DNA of 64,000 bases from Plecoglossus altivelis (lineage: Eukaryota; Chordata; Actinopteri; Osmeriformes; Plecoglossidae), in the NCBI GenBank assembly GCA_036571765.1, contig BROE01000020.1:1196537-1260536 (forward strand), given 5' to 3'. Below are positions 34,686-48,504 of this stretch, one piece after another (the first letter of the stretch is position 1; each line of letters begins with the position of its first letter). A program made the translations under genes and the position numbers. The notes below the pieces were generated by a model. The model did no database searches and had not been told where the DNA came from. It was given only the letters and a program-made list of their open reading frames with translations.

Positions 34686-37600
34686 ATGGCGGTACGTGAA
34701 CGCGCAGTAAAAGTAATGGCTGCTCTGGAACGGCGGGTGCCTAGTCTCGATGATTTCGTGGGGCAAAGCTGGAGTGCCTGGGCCGAACGAGCCGGTGTGA
34801 CCGCATCGGAAGGTAAGGGAGTATAATGTCATCGATATTGCGCGAGATCACACGGATTAACCGAAAGGCAGAGGTATATTTTCGTGGAAACGGATGGCAG
34901 CGCTAACCATGTTACCCAAACAAAGACCCTGCTGGGTCCTAGCGCTGGGTGGATAACATGTTGCTCACTCTCCCAGGTCCTAGCGCATACGGTGTCTTCA
35001 CAAAAATAAGTAATAAAATTGTTTTTACAGCCTATATTATATCCTAATGAAATGTATGTAAGAAATGCAATGGCATCATCTAGTTATGCCGATAAAGCAA
35101 TGTTTGTGGCCTGAAAGCGGAAGGCGGCTTATACATGGGGATGGTTGGGCGAGCAACTTCTTGCCATGGAGAGCTAGCAAGCTAGCTGGTAATGCTAACA
35201 GCAGGATACAGACACCGGCGACGGAGGAGGAGTCTGATGCTGTTACCACCGTGTAAATGCTAGCCTAGCTTTTGATCTCTATTCGGGGTGTGAGAGGTGT
35301 ATTCGGTATGCTAATGCTCTCGTATTCTATGAATACAATACATGCTTACAAAACATCGAATTGAAAGCACAAATACTCACACCTTTGTATTTCAAAACGG
35401 TACTGGGTTTCCCCATTAACGCTCCAACTGTGTCCACGCACTCATTGTCTGGCGTCTCTCCAAGTGGCACTCGTCACTTAACTTTTAATATAAACTCTCT
35501 AGTCCCCTCATACAATACAGATGCAAGCCTGTACAAGCGTACTTCCCGTTCAGGGATCATGAGGAACAGACACATGTCCTTAAACAACAGTTGCATATGT
35601 GGCCTTCCTTTAACAGTCATACTGTACCCCACAGCTATTGTTAAGCCACGACTCACTAGCCCATCTTTAAGGAAGCGGTCTCTAGTTCACAATGTTGAAA
35701 ATGATGTAGAACTTAACAGTCTAGGCTCCTTCCAGGGCCTACTATTGGTGCATCCACATGTAGCTTCCTTTCTGTTAGCCTGTTATCCTGACCACCTCCT
35801 CAAAGAGCAGGTGTCACATCAGCACCCCTGATAGACAGGACATGCATACCCACTGAAGACAAATGAGACTAAGGACTTGGATTTGAATCTGGTTATTGGC
35901 TTGTCCAATAGGCATTTTGTATGTGTGTGTGTCCTAGGGCATGACGTGGAGGACTGCAACAGGAATGGCAAGAAAGCTGCAGAGGCCATGTCACTCCGGA
36001 AGGAGGGTAAGTTATTATTGACCGTCAAGGCCACATTCTGCATGATTTTTCATCGGGACTAAATCTGACATGCTTGTACCGTTTATGTTTTCAGTTCTCT
36101 ACAAACCTGACTTTGGTCAATTATACATGTGTTCGTACGCTTGCCACGACAGTGTCTCCGTGTGTTTTGCTTGTGAGAGATTGATTGATTCACTTTAATC
36201 AAGAGTGACCCGCAGCTCAGATTTCCCACTGGCCTTCCCAGGACAGCAGAGAGTGGACAAACAGGGAGAGCTGGAGACAGGTGTTGCCCAGGGGGAGGGA
36301 GTGTGTGTGTGGGGGGGTGGTTATGTCTAGAGACTTGTGCCCAGGTGCCCTCTGGCACTCAGGCTGTTAGTCTGCTGCAGCATCTGTCAGACAGATGCTT
36401 CCTGGTGTTTGTCTGTCAGATTGGATGGGCAAATTGTTTCAAGAGACGTACGCGTTGTCCGCACGGCATTGATGTGCTTGAGTACTCCTAAGCAAAGCTG
36501 CACAGCAAACCTGTACACCTGCTCTAACCGGCAGCATGTGTGTCTCAGGTCTGTTATACTGTATATCCTCCTCTCACTAGCCCATTCATCCTTCTCTTCA
36601 CTTAACTCATCCCATCATATCTCTCGTCCTATCAGACATGTCCATTTTTGGCCACTATCCGGGTCAGGACGATTTCTACCTGGTGGTGTGCAGCCACTGT
36701 GGCCAGGTGGTCAAGCCCCAGGCCTTTGAGAAGCACTGTGAGAGGCGACACGGACACCTGGGCAAGCTCTACGCTCGCCTACGCTCCCCGCCGCCGGCCC
36801 AGCAGCAGCGGCCCCGCCATGGCCACTCCCCGTCATCCGCTCACACCAACCCAGCCTCCTCCTCTTCCTGGGAGGGGCGGAGCCAGGGGTCAGGGCTGCC
36901 TCGGCCAGCTCCACCCTCCCCGTCCACCCCCCCTCAGTACAGACACTCCAAGACCAGCAAGGAAGGAGTTCGGTAAGATGGGTGACATGACAAACAGTGT
37001 ACACGAAGGGTTGTAGGGATTGAATAGAAGGAGGGATGGAGGGAGGTTTTTCAACATTTCCTTTTTTCCCCCCCTTCTCAGACACTCCCCTCTGGACAAG
37101 TCCTCCCACAGCAGCCAGTCGGAGTCCCCCATCTTCAAGCAGCCCCCACCTCTTGAGCCCCCGCTGAGCACCCCGCCCCCCTCCCTCAGAGACCCTCCTT
37201 GGCCCCATGGGGGCACCCCGCCTGGGCGGCCCTCTCCCAGCGACAGGGTCCCTTCCCAAAGAAAGGAGTCCACTTCGGCCCCTTCCCTCCAAGGGCATCA
37301 CCGAGTCCCCAGACCCTACAACAAAGTGGCCTCCAGTGAGTACAAATGGCTATACAAAGAAATGAGCTTTTCGAACGTGAGCCTTCCATACATGTATGCA
37401 TCATTAGTGGGAGGGTTCAAACGGTTACTTCCTGTTAACTCTAGCTTTATAGGAATAGGAATGAAGGACTCATGTCTCAGTTGCTAACCCCTCTTCTGCT
37501 AATCATGACCTTGTTTGACCCATCCAGAGATATTGCAGTAACATCAAATGACTTGACCTGTGACATGTGATTGCTGAGACACCCATCAGTTCTGACGCTC

Positions 37601-40600
37601 CCTGTTTGTGGTGGTGGTTGTTGTTGTTGTTGTCGTCGTCCCCTTTATCCCTACCTTTAGGGAGAGAATGTGACCTAGACAAGCACTGTGGAGTGCTGGA
37701 CCCAGAGAGGAAGAAAGTCTGCACACGTCTGCTGACCTGCAATGTAAGCTCCCCTCGTCTGGCCATCAGGCTCTCCTCCTCACCCGTCTCCTGTCGGTAA
37801 ACACAGTTAGTCAACAGAACTGAAGCAGCGCTGTCTCCTGCTAGTCCGAGACCCAAGGCTCCAAGGGACGATCAAATGTCAGACTGTCCCTTTTAAAATA
37901 TCTAACTTTCCCTGTAGAAAACGACGCCACAATATCACACAGGCACTTTTGATGGAAAGGATGACAATTCACTCCCCCAATTTGTAATACTTTCTCTTTA
38001 GCTGTCCTCAACTCCTGACATTTTTTTATTTTGTATTTTATAAACCATGGCAACATGACTGAACACAGCGTTGATTCATATGTGAAGGTGACAAGTTGGC
38101 TGTGTTGTGAGCGTTTGTAGAGTAGTTGAGCGTAAGGAATGCATGTACGTCTGACATTGAAAGATGACCTACAGCTCTGGACAGCCAGGATGGACTGAGG
38201 AAATGGTAGGACGACAGGAAGAATCATGAAGAAAAGAGCCTCCCTCTCGTGTCTTGATGCCTATGGTGGCACCAAAGTGTTCTTGTTCATTTTCTTCCCG
38301 TCTCATTGTGTTTGGCTGTGGGTGCTATGTTTGCACAAACAAAAGGTACACGGTGGCCCTAGTCCATGTGCTGAGACTTGTCGTTTATTTAAAACTATGT
38401 TAAACTTTTAGGCAACAACTCCTTATGTGTCCAGCCTTGGTAGAAATAATGCCATTTTAATTGTTGCTTGTCTAGCCTTTAACTGCTATGTAGGCTTATG
38501 TCAGGCAGATCGGATTTTCCTTGGCTTGTGTCTGGAGCTGCACTATTAACATGCAAATGAAATCCCACGTTGTGTTGAGACCCATCTGTGCATCAGATGT
38601 AACGAGAGATAAATTTGATGCACTGCCACCCGGTTAACAACTTGATTTTTTTTCAAGATATGTTAAATATGCTATTAGTTTCCCCATTTTCAATCATCCA
38701 CTTCCTGGTCTTGAAAGGTTTTAGTTTGTTTGACGATCTTTGGAATGTTGCCACATCTCTGGTGTTCTAAGATGCTTGAGTTTCTGCTCACCTTTCCATC
38801 CCATCTCACCTGCCCTCCACAGATTCACTCCATCCACCAGCGTAGGAAGGTGGTTGGCCGGAGTAAGAACTTTAACCAGCTGGTTGCTGAGCTAAAGACA
38901 GGGGCCAGGATCCGGGAGAGGGGTGGGCCTGTCTCGGAGGGGGGGGACAGGGGCCGTTCCCCCAGTCCGGAGACACCCAGGGACAGGGACTCTGCTGGGG
39001 CACCACACTGCAGGAGACCCCTCACCAACTGCCCTGCCTTTAGGTAAGGGAACTCTTACATGCATGGATTAGGGCAATCCTTCCCATAACATAGAATTCC
39101 AGATAACCAGGACCCATTTTCAGGAACAGCAAGAATGTAAACGGTATTACTACATTGAAAATGTGTGTGTATGTGCTAGTCGATCCAGGACATCTTCAGA
39201 GAGTGCCCTGGAGGAAGACAAGCCTAGGCAGGAAGAGAGCGGCGTCTGCGCCCTGTCGCCCCTCACCCACGGACGCATCTCCAGTGACGAGAGTGAGGTG
39301 GACGCTTCTGACGAGCTTGCCGAGTACCCGTCTTCTGCCTCGCACCCCAAACCACTGGCGGTAAGACCACACTTGGGCTATGTCGTTGGAAACCTAGTTC
39401 TACAAAAGGTTGATCTCTACATCAATGCTGAAGCTGCATGCTTTACTTTTAATAACCTCTTTCCTCGTAGTAGGTCAGGTCATTGGGGAGAGAACTTATT
39501 TTGTTCTTGAATCTTCTCAGAAGGAGCATATTTAAGAAATGTTGTTTAATTCCACAGTTACCAGAGTTTCTCGCATTACAAATGGGTTTTTATTGAGTCA
39601 GGGATTGGCCAAATGGTGTTCTCTCTGTGTGGTATAAACGACGTGTCACAACCTGCCTTTTCCTCTCCAGCGTTGCTCTTTTGGCAGCCATGTGCTAGGG
39701 CATGGCGTGTACACCTTCGACCGGAGACTGCACCACCTGCGGTCAGCGCTCAACAACATGGTGGAGCAACACCTCAGTGGCCATCTCTGGAAGTAAGACT
39801 ACTGTTGGTCAGGGGGAATAAAAAAGTATCTTGTAAGGTCTGATAAGTGCAAGGAAGTAGATTACATTGTAATCTAGCAGGGTGGGAAAAAGTCTAGCGC
39901 TCTTCAATTGAGATTTTATTTTGTTCCTGTTAGGAAAATACCTCAAGCCACAGACCTCCAGTCCCACAGCACCTCGACCAAGACCCTCCCCTCCTCTTCC
40001 TGTTTCTCTTCTCTGCATTCTAAAGTCCGAACAGGAAGTCACATGAGCTCGACCCTTAGGACCTCCATCTCGCTTGGACCAGCAAGGGAACCACGCGGTC
40101 ATCTCTCCACCACTACCCCTAGTCATTCCGAAAACTCTGGTAGTTCTAGTGGCCAGCTTGTGGCGCCCATGACACCAACTGTGCGTCAGACAGGTCCTGG
40201 ACGACCCAAGAACCCCGTAGGCCGCCCTAGCAAACAGATGCTCCGCCTCCGAGAGGAAGCCGCCGCTGCGGCAGCCGCCGCGTTCCGCAAGCGCAAGGCA
40301 TCATCACAGGAAGGCGAGCACTCGGGACCTGACAGAAACTGCATCATCCCTCAAGACCGAGGAAGGCCCCCTTCTTCAGTGTCCTCGGCGACCCCCAAGG
40401 CCGCCACCCCCTCCCCCACCATTCCGCACGGCCAAACCAACGGCACGCTTTCCCCTGGGGGGAAGCTCCGCCCCCAGCCCTCCCCCTCGGAATCTCACTC
40501 GCCATCCGCGGCGGCTTGGGCCTTCAAAAGGACGCACTCCTCTGCCTCGTCCGCTCACTCCTCGCCCCCTGAGGCCACCCCGACGAACTCCCACAGCCGG

Positions 40601-40864
40601 GCAGGGCCAGGTGGAGGGGACTCAGGACTGCACGCGCGGGGCGGAGGCGGGGGCTACGAGCACAGGGGGCTGGTCAAAAAACGCAAGGGGGGCAACAACA
40701 ATGGCGATCCTTCACCCCCTGCCAGACCCTCGCACCGCCTGCCCTCCACCTCTTCCACCTCTCCTCGCGCCAACTTCTACCCCTGGAAGGACAGTAAAGG
40801 GGCGATGCTGTCCGGAGGGGTGGAGAAGAAACTGGGTACACAGAAGGTGGGTCTGAAGGGGTAG
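34686..40864 (+). CDS. atxn7l2: Ataxin-7-like protein 2
   Basis: An ataxin-7 family protein. Relatives anchor the deubiquitinase module of the SAGA co-activator in the nucleus. Nine exons are spliced: 34686-34812, 35938-36006, 36636-36972, 37082-37335, 37661-37743, 38823-39043, 39180-39360, 39671-39792 and 39934-40864. They total 2325 nt, 774 aa. The N-terminus MAVRERAVKVMAALERRVPS and LDDFVGQSW is diagnostic for ATXN7L2. Exon 3 has a Cys2-His zinc-binding stretch (CSHCGQVVKPQAFEKHCERR H). Exon 5 and the start of exon 6 form the SCA7 domain (CDLDKHCGVLDPERKKVCTR, then IHSIHQRRKVVGRSKNFNQL). Exon 8 is the conserved FDRRLHHLRSALNNMVEQHL. The last exon is Ser/Pro-rich with two GRP cores, Ala8 and a KRK cluster. 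There is no polyglutamine tract. Confidence 0.96.
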
Positions 40865-42679
40865 GAGGCCGCCAGTTTGCCTCAGTTTTTCTGAAAGCAT
40901 TGTTTGTCCTGGAAGTAGATGAGCCTAGTGGCAGAAAGATCTATGATGTACGAGTCTTTGCATAGATCCTGCCTCAATAGCCGGCTTTCATTAAAAAGAA
41001 TAGGGCAGTTTTGTCTGTCTTGACCACTTTTTAAAAAAAACTTTTTTTTAACTTTTTTTTTTTTTTACATCTGCCTATTCACCCAACAAACAAAAGGAAC
41101 GTTTAAGTTTAGAATTTAAGGAACATTCTATTTTGATTTGGGGTCCTTTTCCATTGTTCACACTATAGAAGAACTTCTTGCTGACTTCCATCTCTCCTCT
41201 TCCCAACAGCCAAAATTGCACCATTAAGTGTGCCTGCCTTACAAGCCACAAACGGAGCCAGCACTGCATAGTCCCACACCTTGCTTCTGACTGTGGCAAC
41301 AGGACTGGAGAGAATGTGTGAGTGTGTGTTTGGTGTCATGGTTCTCAGAACAACATTGCGTATGTATGCCTTCAGATGTCTGGTGAAGCCTATGTGTGAG
41401 TGTATGCGTCTTGTGGATGTATGCGTGCAAATGCACGCAATCAATACAGTATGCGTTCCGCGAATGTGGAGTTCGGTGTCTGAATCAGATGTTCGTATGC
41501 GTGTCACTGACTTTGCAATGGTATGTGTGAGTGTGAGGGGGAGGGGGGGAGAAAGTGGACAAGTGACTTTGTGTATGCATTTAGAAATACCTCAAGACCT
41601 TCTGGTTATGCTGCTAAATGAATGTTTGTTTAAAAAACGGATTAAAAGTATCCTTTACACTTGAAGATCACTTTTCTTTCTTTTGTGCAAATGCCAGACT
41701 ACTGGTCATATTACACACTTGTCTCAAATGTGGAAGGATGTCATCTAATCTTTTTTGTCTTGAATTCTAGATATAGTGTAATATCGTTTATTGTGAATCA
41801 TGCTAAAGAAGCATATATAAAGTAAATGGTAGCCTAACCACGGTTGACCTGTTGCATGAATACGACAGGGAATTTTGCTAATGGAATGACTTTGTTCGCG
41901 CCAAATCAAATCGTTCTAGATTACTTTATGTGGGCTACAAACGTCACAATTGTTACATCAAACATAAAACTACACGAGATGACACTTAGAAAACGGCAGG
42001 AATGTCAATAAAGTAGGCTATTTAAATCGGCGGCAGGACGTGTGCTGGATGAAGATTTTCCGTGCGAACAATCGTCTGTGATGCGGGTAAAATCGTTGAT
42101 AGATGTCTGCCTAATCCGACGGCGAGTCAGTGACGTTGCCATTTTCTGAACGCGCCTCTCAATACTCCTTTTACAATCCCGGAAGTCAAGTCAACTGCCC
42201 ACCTGATCCTGAAACGATATCAGATTTCGTACACAGGATGATGAAGACAGCCAGAGTTAGCTGGTCTCGATCTGTACGGTATAGCCTGAAATGTATGGAT
42301 ATCTAATTCAGTATGCGTTCTCTTGGCTCTGCTGGTCAGGAACAGAGCACTCACTGACGTCGGGTATCTTAATCTCGGAAGCGAAAAATATATTTATTGC
42401 CGCCTAATTCAATGAATATATTATCCACCATCCGATATAATAGTTTTGAGTCGTAAATTATTACGGTGTCCGTTCTAATATTTCGTTTTGACAAATTTCC
42501 CACCGATTTGTGTATGGTGTTATTATTTCCTTAGATCGCATTTGAATACATTCTAGAAAAATGCTCTTTGATAAAATGTTGGATCTGGATCTGCAACACT
42601 GCAATGCTATCAATGCTTTCGGCTCAACTATCGCAAAGTCTGCGGGAGTACAGTTAAGGTAACTTGAGCAGCAGAAGCG
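40865..42679. other. atxn7l2 3' UTR and cyb561d1 promoter region
   Basis: The first part is T/A-run-rich 3' UTR-like sequence (41031-41066; ATTAAA at 41641). From about 42050 CpG content rises, with GACGTTGCCATTTTCTGA (YY1-like, about 42132) and a GACGTCGGG at about 42357. This probably holds the cyb561d1 transcription start. No other gene seen. Confidence 0.5.
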
Positions 42680-44293
42680 ATGCGGGTCGATATCGAGTAC
42701 AGCCCGGTCGGCGAGGGACTCGTCATGAGCGAGTTCTGGCTTTACGTGTGGATGCGAAGAGTCTCGGTCATCGCTGCGCACGTCATTGCCTTGGGTCTAA
42801 CCATTCTGATTTCTCTACTGTCCCGTCCTGGAACAAGTGAGTTTATTTTACACCTGTGCTTCTGATCTTTGTTGCCAACGAGACATGGTCAACATCCAAC
42901 CCGCTTTATCGCTGTGCATACTTTCTGCGACTCAAACTCCATTCGCTCTCACTACCAACACATTTTTTGACTAGGCACTGTACTCAGTTCTGTTTGTATG
43001 TTAGGTCAAAAGATGCATAGGGTTCGAAATGATGGATGTAATCATAGCCGCACCTGACATTAAGACCATGAAATTAATAGGTGTACATCCCTTTACTGAG
43101 TAGAAAACCATAGTTCATGGCTTTTGTATTGCAGGTCTCTTCTCGTGGCATCCAATGTGCATGTCCATTGCTGTAAGTATATACGTTATCCACGAGTTGT
43201 TCAGATGTTGACCGAAATTACATAAGCTTGTTGCTTCTTCAAGGAAGGAGTTTAGATTCTGGCCCAGGTAACCTAGTCCTCTCTCTCTGTGACATAATTT
43301 ATGTCGTAAATTATGCATCAGTCTTATCCTCTCTAGCGTTCCTTTTTCTACACCACCCTCCCTTTCTGTATTCCCGCTCCTCTGTTTCTCGTCTTTGTGA
43401 ATAATAGATGGAACAGAAGGACTAAAGGCAGGTTCACCCGTTGCCCGTGGCTAATCATGTCATCCTCAGATTTTCCATTACACATGAGGTGACCCAGAAT
43501 ACTTAGGGTGCAGATGCTTATATAGGGGTAATTCATTTGAACACTATATAGTAGCAGTGAATATAAAGTTTTGCTTCTGATACTGCATGGAAAATGAATG
43601 TCTTCCACGTACCTTTGTTAATTGATCTCTTTATTCCGCCCACTATACAGACAAACTTGCAACCCACATAAACAACAAGGCTCCAAGCCTGTTTGTCTGG
43701 GGATATAGTATTCAGGAATACAGTATCTTTACACACAGCAACACACCTTGTACGTTTTGAGTGTGCTAACCTCTCCTCTCCTCCTCCCCAAGTACTGCCT
43801 GTGCATGACCGAGGGCATCCTCCTCTTCTCAGCCGAAGGAAACACTTTCTGCTTCAAGTCACGCAAAGGCAAAGTCCGCCTGCACTGGTTTCTCCAAGCC
43901 CTGGTCCTGGTGGCGGCCACCACGGGCGTTGGCTTCATGATCGCCAGTAAGAACGTCTCAGAGCGCCCCCACCTGGCCACCTGGCATAGCCTTCTGGGGG
44001 TGGGGACACTGGCGGCCACCTTGCTCCAAGCCATCTGTGGCATCTGCCTTCTCTTACCCAAACTCAGGATAGCGTCGCCACCCAGACTGAAACTGTACCA
44101 CGCCACCTGTGGGTTGGTGGTGTATCTCCTGGCGACGGTTACCGTGGTCGCAGCAGTGTTCACTGATTGGTTCCAGGCCACGGTGAAAGGGCTGGTGTGG
44201 TATGCCTTTGTGCTGCTGCCGCTATTTCCAGGACTGGTGGTGATGAACCAGATCACGAATGCTTACCTGCCTCGCAAGAAGATCACTACATAG
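42680..44293 (+). CDS. cyb561d1: Cytochrome b561 domain-containing protein 1
   Basis: A six-pass cytochrome b561 with two haems. Family members pass electrons across membranes, usually with ascorbate as donor; the exact partner of the D1 paralogue is unclear. Three exons, 42680-42836, 43135-43172 and 43793-44293, total 696 nt, 231 aa, close to the human length. The four haem-ligand histidines sit in expected contexts: H58 (FSWHPM), H96 (RLHWF), H130 (ATWHSLLG) and H168 (LYHATCG). Membrane segments are evident from about residue 27 to 220. The C-terminus ends YLPRKKITT. All introns are GT-AG. An ATG at residue 16 is an alternative start, but the first is the vertebrate-like one. A + strand AATAAA at 45818 may end a 1.5-kb 3' UTR. 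Confidence 0.96.
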
Positions 44294-46332
44294 AAGGACT
44301 CTTCTGGAAGAGACATCGTTCACTATAGTGGATACAGGCAACTACTTCTGTTAAAAAGGATAAACGACAACGTAGTTGCATACGTTTGTTCAAATATGCA
44401 TACTTACAACTCACGCAGACACACCTTCATGTGTACACACATTTAAGGCAGCTCTGGCATTTACACACAAAAAAACTAATACAACCTGTTACTCACACGC
44501 CCAGCTCTGGATGCACTAAATACCAGGGTGTGGGGACCCTGAGGAACTAGTATGCATAACCTGTCCTATGACGTCATCTGACGAAATCTGCACTGAATTG
44601 TAACTGAAGTCAACTCTTCTGCTCCACCTGTTACCTCAGAGGCCATGTCGCACAATCCAAGTAAATGAAAGAGGAGCATTATGTATTGAAACAAGACGGA
44701 TTTGCCCGTAAATAGGAAATCATGTTTTCAATTTGACTCTTTTTAAATGACAAGTTTTTTCTTTTGTGTGTGCGCGCCCTTTAACATTTGGACTTGTGGC
44801 ATCAAGTACGACTGTCGTTCCAGATATTAGCAGAAGAGTAATTTAGCCACCTGAGCTACAGGCTCTAAAACAGAGAAATGTCCTGTTAGTGGGTGCCCTA
44901 GTCTACTTTAAACCAGCTACCACTTTACTTTGTACACATTCTATTCTTTGTGGTATTAGCCTTTATTAGCCAGGTATTAGCTCAATCTTCCAAAGCAAAG
45001 ACGTATTCTTAGCCAGACCTATTTTTAAAAACGGAGAAATCCCTGAGCTCGTGCACTAAGACGTATTGGATGTATCGTACCTTAGAGCTTGTAGCACAAC
45101 ACCACGGTCTCCCTCTATCGTGCCCACAACTCTCAATTGTTCTTCCCATCAGCCCTTGCTGTCTCAGAAAGTACATAACGTGGTCATGAAGATCACCTCT
45201 ATTCCCAAAACGTCTAACACAAATACCTTAATGCCAGCATGTTGGTTGGTTGTAGAAGGAAAGTCAGAACACAAAAATGTTATGAAGAGGTGACCAACAA
45301 AAGAAATCTGGTCTTTGTCCATCATGCCTGTGGTAATTATTTGAGAAAATGGGATATTTCAAACATTCAATAACTGTCATTGTTAGGATTTACACATGTA
45401 TTCATAATCCCTTGTTATTGGTCTGATCTCTAAATATGCTTTCAAATTGCACACAAAGTGTATATTTATGAATGTGTACCTTTGAAAATTTAACTGTTGG
45501 GATGGAAGATTTGTAGATCAAGACCAAGTTTTCTTTGTGTTATGTTTGCATTTGTCCACATATGAACGACTGCAGTTTATTGCAGACTGATTCATACAAA
45601 TGAGGCTAACCTGGCTATACTTGACCCGGAAGGATAATCAGTACAAAGTAATATTTATGTTTCAGCATACATATCCTTCAATTTGCTCTACTCAGGGTTG
45701 TGGACCTTTGAATCTATGAACTTTTTCATGATTTGTCGAGCTGAGTATTGAAGAGGGGAGATGAGCCAGCCGAGATCAGGATGTATGATGAAGCGAGTCA
45801 TTTGAAATTTATATTTCAATAAAATATTTCCATAAAAGTCATGGTAGCTGTTTGGTTGTACAATTTGATTTGGGGACTCTAGTAACATGACTCTCATCTG
45901 ACAATACGATAATTGGATCAAAATAGATTTCAGCAGATCAGTGGGTCGCAACCTGCTTTTCACAGTGAATGATCGCTGTATCTTTAGAAATGTGATCAAG
46001 CTTATTAGACACACATGCTTCTCTCTGACACAGTTACATAGCTTCATAAATACTGTACAATGCGGTCTGAAAGATTGACGGAGGTTATTCTTGTATTGGT
46101 AACTGTCAGTGGTCAAATGTCCGCATACTGGGTTATATTTCCCCAGGAAAATAACCAAAGCGGTCTCAGTGGATTGGTAAAAGCTGTGTATTTGAGCAGG
46201 ATTCCACCGATCAGTTTGTGATATGTATAGTGACCTCAAAGAAGGAACCCTTCTCCTGAGGATTGCAATGGGACCCGTGCCTCTTGACGACAGACGGTTC
46301 AGAGGTCAGAGGTTAAGCACAAAGGTCAAGGG
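44294..46332. other. Convergent 3' region of cyb561d1 and zbtb40
   Basis: About 2 kb between two stop codons facing each other. It is probably the two 3' UTRs. A 183-codon open frame on the minus strand (45688-46239) has no recognisable domain and is not called as a gene. Confidence 0.5.
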
Positions 46333-48454
46333 TCACTGGCCCTCCCTGCAGATGAAAGTGACTGTTCCGTTCAGCAGATCCTCCACGTTGACAGCCAGCA
46401 CCTCTGTTGGGGAGTGGCCACCCTCCCCATCACCCAGGGCAACGTACACCTGCTGCTGGGCCCCGTCAATCTGGGACGTATCTAAAGAGATCACCTCGTG
46501 CTCAGCTCCATCTTCTTGCTCTTTCGTCTGAATGATTATAGACGACAAGGTGTACATGTTTAGTAAAGGGAGTGAGAAAGGTCACAGCTCAGTGCTTAAA
46601 CCGCTGGACTGCAGAGCAAAAGGTCACAAAGACAAATTATGTAACTTTGGATAGACGTGCCTGCCTAATGAGTGAATCACCTTAGTATTCATAAGAAAAA
46701 AATTCTCTAAATCCAAGGTCATGTGCCCTACCAGTCAGAAGTTGGAATAAAGCCTCCCATTCAAATGAATGGGAATATGCGTCCAAACCTTTGACTTGTA
46801 ATGTAACTTTTTGTCTAAAGACTCCAAGTCAATTATTTACAAAGTGTCCTTCGTTCAACATTGCTTCTCCTTGGAAATCATTCTAGAATTTTACACACTG
46901 TTTCCACAATAGGCTGCAACAGACTGCTCAGAAAGAACTCGAGAAGTTTTACCGTCTGGGAGGCGTTCTCGTCTCCGCCCTGCAGCGCCCCGACGTGGCA
47001 GGAAAGGAAGTGCTCCTGGAGCTGCAGCTGGGAGGGGCACACCAGGGGGCACAGGGAGCAGCCAAACGCCGCCCCCTCCTGGTTGAAGTGGTCGCTGCGG
47101 GCGTGCTCCTGCAGCTCCTCCTTGCTGGGGAACAGAGCAGGGCAGTACGGGCACTTGACTGCGCTGGTGTCTGGGGGAGGAGCGCGTCAGGTGGATTACA
47201 CACTGCTAGTATAATGTTTGGACACATTGTCCCATTCATTTGAATACCTTTGACTGGTAGAGTACGTGGACAAATATTCACACAACAGTAAATCCATAAG
47301 GTGTTCAAGGTTCATTCACTAGTATATGTATCAGTATCATTTGTTAATACAAATTATGGATATAATATGATGGGGTTTTTTTGCCATCACATAGGATAAA
47401 CTGATGTTAATGATTAGTATTTAACATGTGTGTCAAATGTTTTAATGGACAAGCTTCCTTATTCATGTGTACCAACACATGATTCATATTAGACATGTGA
47501 TATTAGGAGGACATTCTAACCCTCACCTGAAGATAAGTCACATCTGATCCCCAGCTCATCAGCATCAGTCATGCCTTTTGAAATGCACAAGCATTTTTGA
47601 CAGGATTTAATGAACAAATTAATCTGAAAACCTATCACACTGAGAGTGCCGTTTGGTATAATTTTCCTCTGAAAGACAAGTAAAAACTTTCAAATGGACT
47701 AAATGACATACTGACATTTTGTGCACAATTTTTTTTCTCCAAACTGAACACCTGGGCTAGTTTGTTTTTTGAACTTGCATGCAGCCTCACCTGGGTGATC
47801 GGCCCTCATGTGCTTGGCCAGGCTGCCCGGGCTGGGGAAGAAGCGCGGACAGGTGCTGCACTGCACCAGCGTCTTAAGCTGCTTGTGGCTCTGCCCTGCA
47901 AACACCTCTGGGTGAGTGGTCCTGTTGTGGTACCACAGGCCAGACAGTTGCTGCCAAGAGAGAGAACAGAAGGGTCAGCGTGTGGGTCGGCTTGTGCAAC
48001 GCATGAGGAATACAATGAAAGAGAGGATGGAAAAAACGTCTGACTACCTGGTAAGACTTGTGGCAGATTTTGCAGCTGAAAGGTTTGCCGCCCGTGTGGT
48101 TGGCCTTGTGTTTGTCCAGCAGGGTGGCGCTACTGAAGGTCTTCTGGCAGAGGAGACACTGGTGGAATTCCTTGGGGTGGCTCTCCTGGATATGCTTCCT
48201 GTGGTCCTCCAGAGAGGGGAAGCTGAGGCGACATTTCTGGCAGTCGTGGGGCTCTGTGATGTCTGAGGCAGACGGAGGGGCAGGGGGGGAGAAATGGAAG
48301 AGGAGACGAAGTGAGATGGTGGGAGGGTGACAGAGAAGATGGGTGAGAGGGCAGAGGCAGAGGTGAGTTGGTGAGGGAAGGAAGGAGGGAGAGACACAGG
48401 CATTGACAAGGGAAGAGTGACAATGAGAGCGCACAAGGAAGAATTATCAAGTTT

Positions 48455-48504
<50 letters not shown>

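Noticed and set aside
35361..35831. 156-codon open frame in atxn7l2 intron 1
   Set aside because: No recognisable domain, no splice support, and composition like the surrounding intron.
36711..37301. 196-codon frame antisense to atxn7l2
   Set aside because: Shadow of the GC-rich coding exons on the opposite strand.
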